11,713 nt of DNA, from positions 1 through 11,713 of the forward strand of contig JALLAP010001596.1 in NCBI GenBank assembly GCA_036939355.1, written 5' to 3'. The notes below the pieces were generated by a model. It worked only from the letters and a program-made list of their open reading frames with translations, searched no databases and had not been told where the DNA came from. This document shows, one piece after another, positions 8,105 to 11,713 of the stretch. This DNA comes from Thalassiosira profunda. Taxonomy: Eukaryota; Bacillariophyta; Thalassiosirophyceae; Thalassiosirales; Thalassiosiraceae. The translations under genes were made by a program, and so were the position numbers. The number at the start of each line of letters is the position of its first letter. The stretch's first letter is position 1.

Positions 8105-9318
8105 CTAAAACCACTCGCAGGAATAACATCGCTGACCGACTGGGTCCTCCCAGCCTTCAATGCACTGCCACAGCTTCACGAAACATTTGTACACGCGCGG
8201 ATCGTACCGACGCAGTTGGCCTTTCGTGAAAGGAAAGAACTTCGAACAATGAGGTATGATCCTGCCTCCTCTTCGGAGCGACATTGCTCTGCATAGCCCG
8301 GAACACGACGACTGGCTGCCTTTTTCCGATTGTTGTCGCATACGTTCAATCACCGCCAAAGATACAAACGGCGGAGAACAAGTTGCCATAGACATGCTCG
8401 TCGCGGCACCCGCCCCGTGATCCCGCTCGTGATAGAAATCCGCCAGGAAGGATACGGATATCTCTGCAAAGAACTCTTTGTGATCGACGATTGCATAGGC
8501 CATGTCAGTATCCACTTCTTTCAGCGCCCAATCTCGCCGGAGTACCTTGGCGTACTTTCCACTTTCTTTTGCAATTCGGTGGATATCAACGACCGTCGAA
8601 TTGTACAGCCCTCCGGGCAGGGCTTTCTGGTGCACAATGTGACAAAACTCATGCAACAGAAGTCCGTACGATTGGTAGTGCAGGCGCATCCTCTGATATT
8701 CAGCAGCGTTGTATATTTCGATCGATTCTTCCTTCTCTTGTCGATCCCGGATGCTGCACAAAAGAGTATTCAGTGAATGAAGGGAGCAGGGGTGATGGTG
8801 CATGAGTAATCTTTCTTACCAAAGAAGCCAGCCAGAGTAATGGTGGGTCGTTGTGTGATGCACCGTTGTCGGGTTGACAGCAGGTCCGTAGGAGTATCTA
8901 AATTCGTATCAGAGAGAGCAACATGTTATGTTTGCATGCATCTTTGGGCAGGAGGATAGAAGAATAGATATTTGCACGGTTGCTCTCACGTGCGGTTGAT
9001 CCAAATCTTCGTCCTGCGCAGCAACTGCCGGCAGGACGCGGGCAGAACCGACAGGCATCCTATTATATCGTGATTTAGATCATCCAGGATGCCCGGGCAG
9101 TCCTCCAACACGTTCTCTCCCACTTGCACGGTCACACCGCACCTCAGTTTCACCGAGGTGTACGAGAGCGCGGAATTGTCAATCAACTCAAAATGCCCCG
9201 ATGGGAGCCCCAGCGGCGGCGGCGGCGGAAGAACCGGTGTACACTGAGGTTTGGATGAGGAAGGCGCGGCCGCCGCCGTCGGCAGGGACGGAGGGCGGCT
9301 GACGAGTTGCGTCGCCAT
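8105..9318 (-). CDS. Putative HEXXH zinc metallopeptidase-like protein, three exons
   Basis: Coding segments are 8990-9318, 8820-8897 and 8105-8753 (329+78+649 = 1056 bases), giving 351 residues. The start at 9318 has a near-ideal context (CACCATGGCG). Residues 1-35 are Pro/Ala/Ser-rich with no clear signal peptide. Residues about 85-117 include the conserved-looking LPASCRQLLRRTKIWIN. HEFCH at 170-174 is an HEXXH zinc site preceded by a hydrophobic run (YGLLL). KEFFAE at 228-233 supplies the likely third ligand (Glu229 or Glu233), a gluzincin arrangement. FFPFTKGQLRRYDP at 308-321 is a further distinctive block. Splicing joins HHYSGWLL to CIRDRQEKEESIEIYN without loss of frame, which supports the model. 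From memory, similar proteins with EIYN, HEXCH, RDWA-K-E-D and EFFAE blocks occur in algae, other microbial eukaryotes and fungi, mostly uncharacterised. The zinc site is clear by motif; the substrate is unknown. Confidence 0.78.
8754..8819 (-). other. Intron 2 of the peptidase gene
   Basis: This 66-bp intron has donor CTTCTTTG|GTAAGA at 8819 and acceptor TTTTGTGCAG|CATCCGG at 8754, after a pyrimidine-rich stretch. It leaves the codon after TG, which joins C to give Cys136. It places the middle exon (78 bp) in frame with the HEXXH exon. Confidence 0.75.
8898..8989 (-). other. Intron 1 of the peptidase gene
   Basis: This 92-bp intron has donor CCGCAC|GTGAGA at 8989 and acceptor GAATTTAG|ATACTCC at 8898. 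Unspliced, the frame stops at once (TGA at 8986-8988). Splicing after AC restores Thr and continues TYSYGPAVNP. The exon is left after the second base of a codon. Confidence 0.75.
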
Positions 9319-9688
9319 GGTGAACGTCCCGCGGGAGGAGGTGCGAGGAGGATGTCACCGAGGCTAGACAAACGAACGATGCGAAACAATTGCAATGAAG
9401 AGAGACAGAAGCCCGCGATAATTTATGAAGTAGTTTGGAGGTATCTTGCATAACGTCTTTTGCTAACTACATGAGCCTGCAATTCTTTGTGAACGGCTTT
9501 CACTTCCACCTTCCACTCCACTTCCCACTTCCCTTGAAGATGAACGTTCAGAACATGCTGGCGCCCCCTACCCCGCCTGACCGCTCCTAGCACTGCAATT
9601 CCCCGAGAGAGCCCTGCGTAGGCCGTCGCCTTGGTGGCGCGTCAGGGGAGCCTAGTTCCCGGTCTTTGACATTTATCGAAGACGCATC
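9319..9688. promoter_or_regulatory. Divergent promoter region
   Basis: These 370 bases separate the start codons of the peptidase gene (minus) and the transporter gene (plus), so both promoters must be here or overlap it. No coding sequence is convincing. A CT-rich tract with repeated CACTTCC/CTTCCA units runs from about 9500 to 9536, about 155 bases before the transporter start. A short AT-rich stretch at 9418-9428 reads CATAAATTATC on the minus strand, about 105 bases before the peptidase ATG, and is a weak TATA-like candidate only. Confidence 0.45.
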
Positions 9689-11344
9689 ATGACGAGCCAG
9701 GACGGAAATTCGGGCACCGACGATGCGAACAAGCGGCAAGGGACCATCTCGTCAGCCAGGTTCAACCTCCTGTCTTCAATGGTGGGGGGCGGCTCCCTCA
9801 GCCTGCCTCTCGCCTTCCATCAAGCGGGGAACCTCTTCGTGGCTCCCCTGCTGCTGGTAGCGACGAGCTTGCTGGCGCAGCAATCCATTTTGTTCTTGGT
9901 GAAGGCGGGTGTCTATTCTACCGAGGCGAATGGCGAGAACAACGACGGGCGCCGCACCAAAATAAGCGACAAGAAGGGCACGTCCTCGTACGAAGGAACG
10001 GCGAGCAGGGCCTTCGGCCCGGCGGCACGAACATTCTCGATGGCGTTGGTGTGCACGTGCTGCTTCGCTGCAATCGTCGGCTATGCCGTACTTCTCCGGG
10101 ATATGCTCGAGCCGATCGTTGATGCAGTCGTCAAACCCCCAGAGGGGATGGGAGGCGGGCCAACGACTGCAAGAAACGCCGCCATGCTGGTGGTCGTAAT
10201 CTGCGTCACACCTCTGACAACGTGGAAGAACCTCACGGCCCTTCAAAACGTAGGGGCAGCGTCAATGGCTTCCGTGCTGACGGTGGGAATATGCGTTGCA
10301 TACAGGTCGATTGAATGTCAACTGGGCTACAGAGAAAGCCAAGGAAACGAGGAATCTGCAAGCTCGGACAATCTGCGTGCATTTCCTCTGTCGATGAAGC
10401 AGCTGCTGGATTCACTGCCGCTCTTCATCAGTTCGTACATCTGCCACTTCAATGTGCTGCCAATTCACAATGAATTGCGGTGTCCAACGTCAGACCGGGT
10501 AAAGTCGTGGGTGCGCACTTCCCTCTGGCCGGCAACGTTATTTTACTACGCAATAGGGTTTACTGGATCAATGTTTGCAAAGTGCACACCCTCTGGGTCC
10601 GTGCAGGGCAACATTCTTCTCGACTTTGATGAAGATGACCCGCTGTTACTTATTGGTCGACTTTGTTTGGCCAGTACCATTACACTGGCCTTCCCTATGC
10701 TGGTGATTCCTGCCAGAGACATATTGGTGCGCGCTCTTATGGGCAGCCGATGCGGGCGACGTCTTCTTAAGCCGTCAGCACTGAAGAATTTTCTGCGTGG
10801 TGATACGGCTGGTGTGCCCACTGACATTGCAGTGCCAAACAACGAGCTCACCACTGTGGAGTTCGAACCAATGGAGATTGCCCCTGTGAGGGATTTGGAA
10901 GAGCCACTGTTGTTGCTGGAGAATAGGTCGATGGCGAGCGCAGTGCAAGATGCACTGGGCGAGGAGTTGGACGAGTTCCTCGAAAATACCCCAAGACCGC
11001 AATCGATTGTGGTTGAAAGAGACAGCAAAGCTGCAAGAACCGTCGTCGCCTTGCTCGTGTTCTGGTCTGGCGCATGTGTTGCATGCTCAGTGCAGAGCAT
11101 CGATGTGGTCTGGGACCTTGTTGGCAGTTCTTTCAGCATCATGCTGGCCTTTCTCATCCCATGTGGATGTTATCTACGGCTTGCGCGCTGGAAATCCAAC
11201 GCAATCCAAGATGGAGGTTCTGGATTCAGAACATGGAGGATATCCAGAGTTGTGGCGTGGTTCATGATACTACTGTTCTTTCCGCTGATGTTCATTTCTA
11301 CCGCCAACGCGGTCGCCAACAGCTTCTTCAGCAATGGCAACTGA
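9689..11344 (+). CDS. AAAP/SLC38-type amino acid transporter
   Basis: This is a 551-residue, single-exon membrane protein of the amino acid/auxin permease family (Aa_trans), in which SLC38 members carry neutral amino acids with Na+ or H+. The start ATG at 9689 has A at -3. The first helix carries the family signature: GTISSARFNLLSSMVGGG, then SLSLPLAFHQAG (residues 18-47). Eleven hydrophobic segments are visible, near residues 23-43, 47-72, 115-138, 163-179, 187-207, 240-262, 277-297, 318-350, 448-468, 473-498 and 517-545, the usual number for the family. The sixth contains SSYICHFNVLPIHNEL, matching the conserved F-x-CH-x-x-x-LPIY-x-EL motif. The first 20 residues are hydrophilic, as for a cytosolic N terminus. 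The loop after helix 8 (about 351-447) is unusually long and acidic and holds EEPLLL, which fits an acidic dileucine sorting signal; a vacuolar or lysosomal site is possible but inferred. Substrate cannot be told from sequence. Confidence 0.88.
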   Translation: MTSQDGNSGTDDANKRQGTISSARFNLLSSMVGGGSLSLPLAFHQAGNLFVAPLLLVATSLLAQQSILFLVKAGVYSTEANGENNDGRRTKISDKKGTSSYEGTASRAFGPAARTFSMALVCTCCFAAIVGYAVLLRDMLEPIVDAVVKPPEGMGGGPTTARNAAMLVVVICVTPLTTWKNLTALQNVGAASMASVLTVGICVAYRSIECQLGYRESQGNEESASSDNLRAFPLSMKQLLDSLPLFISSYICHFNVLPIHNELRCPTSDRVKSWVRTSLWPATLFYYAIGFTGSMFAKCTPSGSVQGNILLDFDEDDPLLLIGRLCLASTITLAFPMLVIPARDILVRALMGSRCGRRLLKPSALKNFLRGDTAGVPTDIAVPNNELTTVEFEPMEIAPVRDLEEPLLLLENRSMASAVQDALGEELDEFLENTPRPQSIVVERDSKAARTVVALLVFWSGACVACSVQSIDVVWDLVGSSFSIMLAFLIPCGCYLRLARWKSNAIQDGGSGFRTWRISRVVAWFMILLFFPLMFISTANAVANSFFSNGN

Positions 11345-11464
11345 ATAGACCAGACGGTGATCACATGTAAAGTATAAAGCACATTGTTGATATCGGCAAC
11401 AGCCTCTAAATGGCACATTCAGAGACCCCCTTTGGATCCCTTGCTTGAGCGTCAAGCTCATAGC
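11345..11464. other. Convergent intergenic spacer
   Basis: These 120 bases lie between the stop of the transporter gene (plus) and the stop of the fibrillin-like gene (minus). They should hold both 3' untranslated ends. A TATAAAG at about 11373-11379 is the only AT-rich element; no AATAAA is present. Nothing else is evident. Confidence 0.5.
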
Positions 11465-11713
11465 TCACGCCCTCGTGAACACAAAGAAGTTATCGTCGCT
11501 GTCCCGCGTTATGCGCATCCCTTCGTCGACGTAGAACGTATACAAAACAGCGGTCGGAACGCTGCCACTGACCGCTTTATAGGCCTCGCCCACTGGTATC
11601 TCGACGGCATTGTCGTCCAAATACTGATCCAAGAATGGCACGTTGGAGCTCTTTACCATGGTGCCTCTGACCTCCATCTCCCACGTTTCGGGCGCCATGG
11701 CGTTCAAGTCGGC
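11465..11713 (-). CDS. PAP/fibrillin (plastoglobulin)-like protein, C-terminal fragment
   Basis: The frame is open through the right edge of the window, so only the last 82 residues are seen. The end of the protein, [21 protein letters not shown], matches the closing signature of the plastid lipid-associated protein/fibrillin domain (YLDxxLRIsRgdxGnlFVL), followed by only three more residues (TRA). Upstream, ETWEMEVRG and [15 protein letters not shown] are compatible with the beta-barrel of that domain. Fibrillins are plastid proteins that coat plastoglobules or bind small lipophilic molecules near thylakoids. An internal Met (for example at 11698) is unlikely to be the true start because it would leave too little of the domain. 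The transit peptide, if any, would be outside the window. The assignment rests mainly on one motif. Confidence 0.65.
   Translation of the reverse strand, partial: ADLNAMAPETWEMEVRGTMVKSSNVPFLDQYLDDNAVEIPVGEAYKAVSGSVPTAVLYTFYVDEGMRITRDSDDNFFVFTRA

Noticed and set aside
8330..8805. Plus-strand open frames opposite the zinc-peptidase exon
   Set aside because: They are antisense to the HEXXH exon, which has motif support, and show no conserved pattern themselves.

Overview
This is a stretch of compact nuclear genome from a eukaryotic microbe. It holds six protein-coding genes in about 11.7 kb, with intergenic gaps of roughly 95 to 430 bases. Introns are short, and the usable ones begin GTGAG or GTAAG and end YAG. 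Start codons sit in eukaryotic contexts, and there are no bacterial-style operons. The gene set (seipin, RPAP1, a TRF-like telobox Myb protein, an AAAP/SLC38 transporter) is nuclear. A gene fragment at the right edge carries the C-terminal signature of the PAP/fibrillin (plastoglobulin) family, which points to a photosynthetic lineage. Together with family resemblances recalled for the zinc-peptidase gene, I lean towards an alga, possibly a stramenopile. That assignment is inference.

Layout from left to right. Bases 1-1352 (+) are the 3' part of a seipin gene, cut by the window edge, whose last coding bases may be spliced. Bases 1353-1713 are a C-rich leader or intergenic region. Bases 1714-5550 (+) are a long intronless RPAP1/MINIYO-type gene. 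Bases 5645-7670 (-) are a two-exon gene for a TRF-like protein with a C-terminal telobox Myb domain. Its reading frame is broken in this assembly by a perfect 72-bp duplication around a single N, which looks like a contig-joining artefact. Bases 7671-8104 are intergenic and hold a 39-bp degenerate telomere-repeat tract just upstream of the telomere-protein-like gene. Bases 8105-9318 (-) are a three-exon gene for an HEXXH zinc-peptidase-like protein, reconstructed here from splice sites. Bases 9319-9688 are a divergent promoter region. Bases 9689-11344 (+) are an 11-helix amino acid transporter. Bases 11465-11713 (-) are the 3' end of a PAP/fibrillin gene.

The genes do not form an evident pathway. 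Seipin (lipid droplets) and fibrillin (plastoglobules) both concern lipid bodies but are far apart and need not be linked. The most interesting pairing is the TRF-like protein with telomere-like repeats about 200 bp upstream of its own start codon, which suggests possible self-regulation. I found no mobile element, CRISPR array, rRNA or tRNA.
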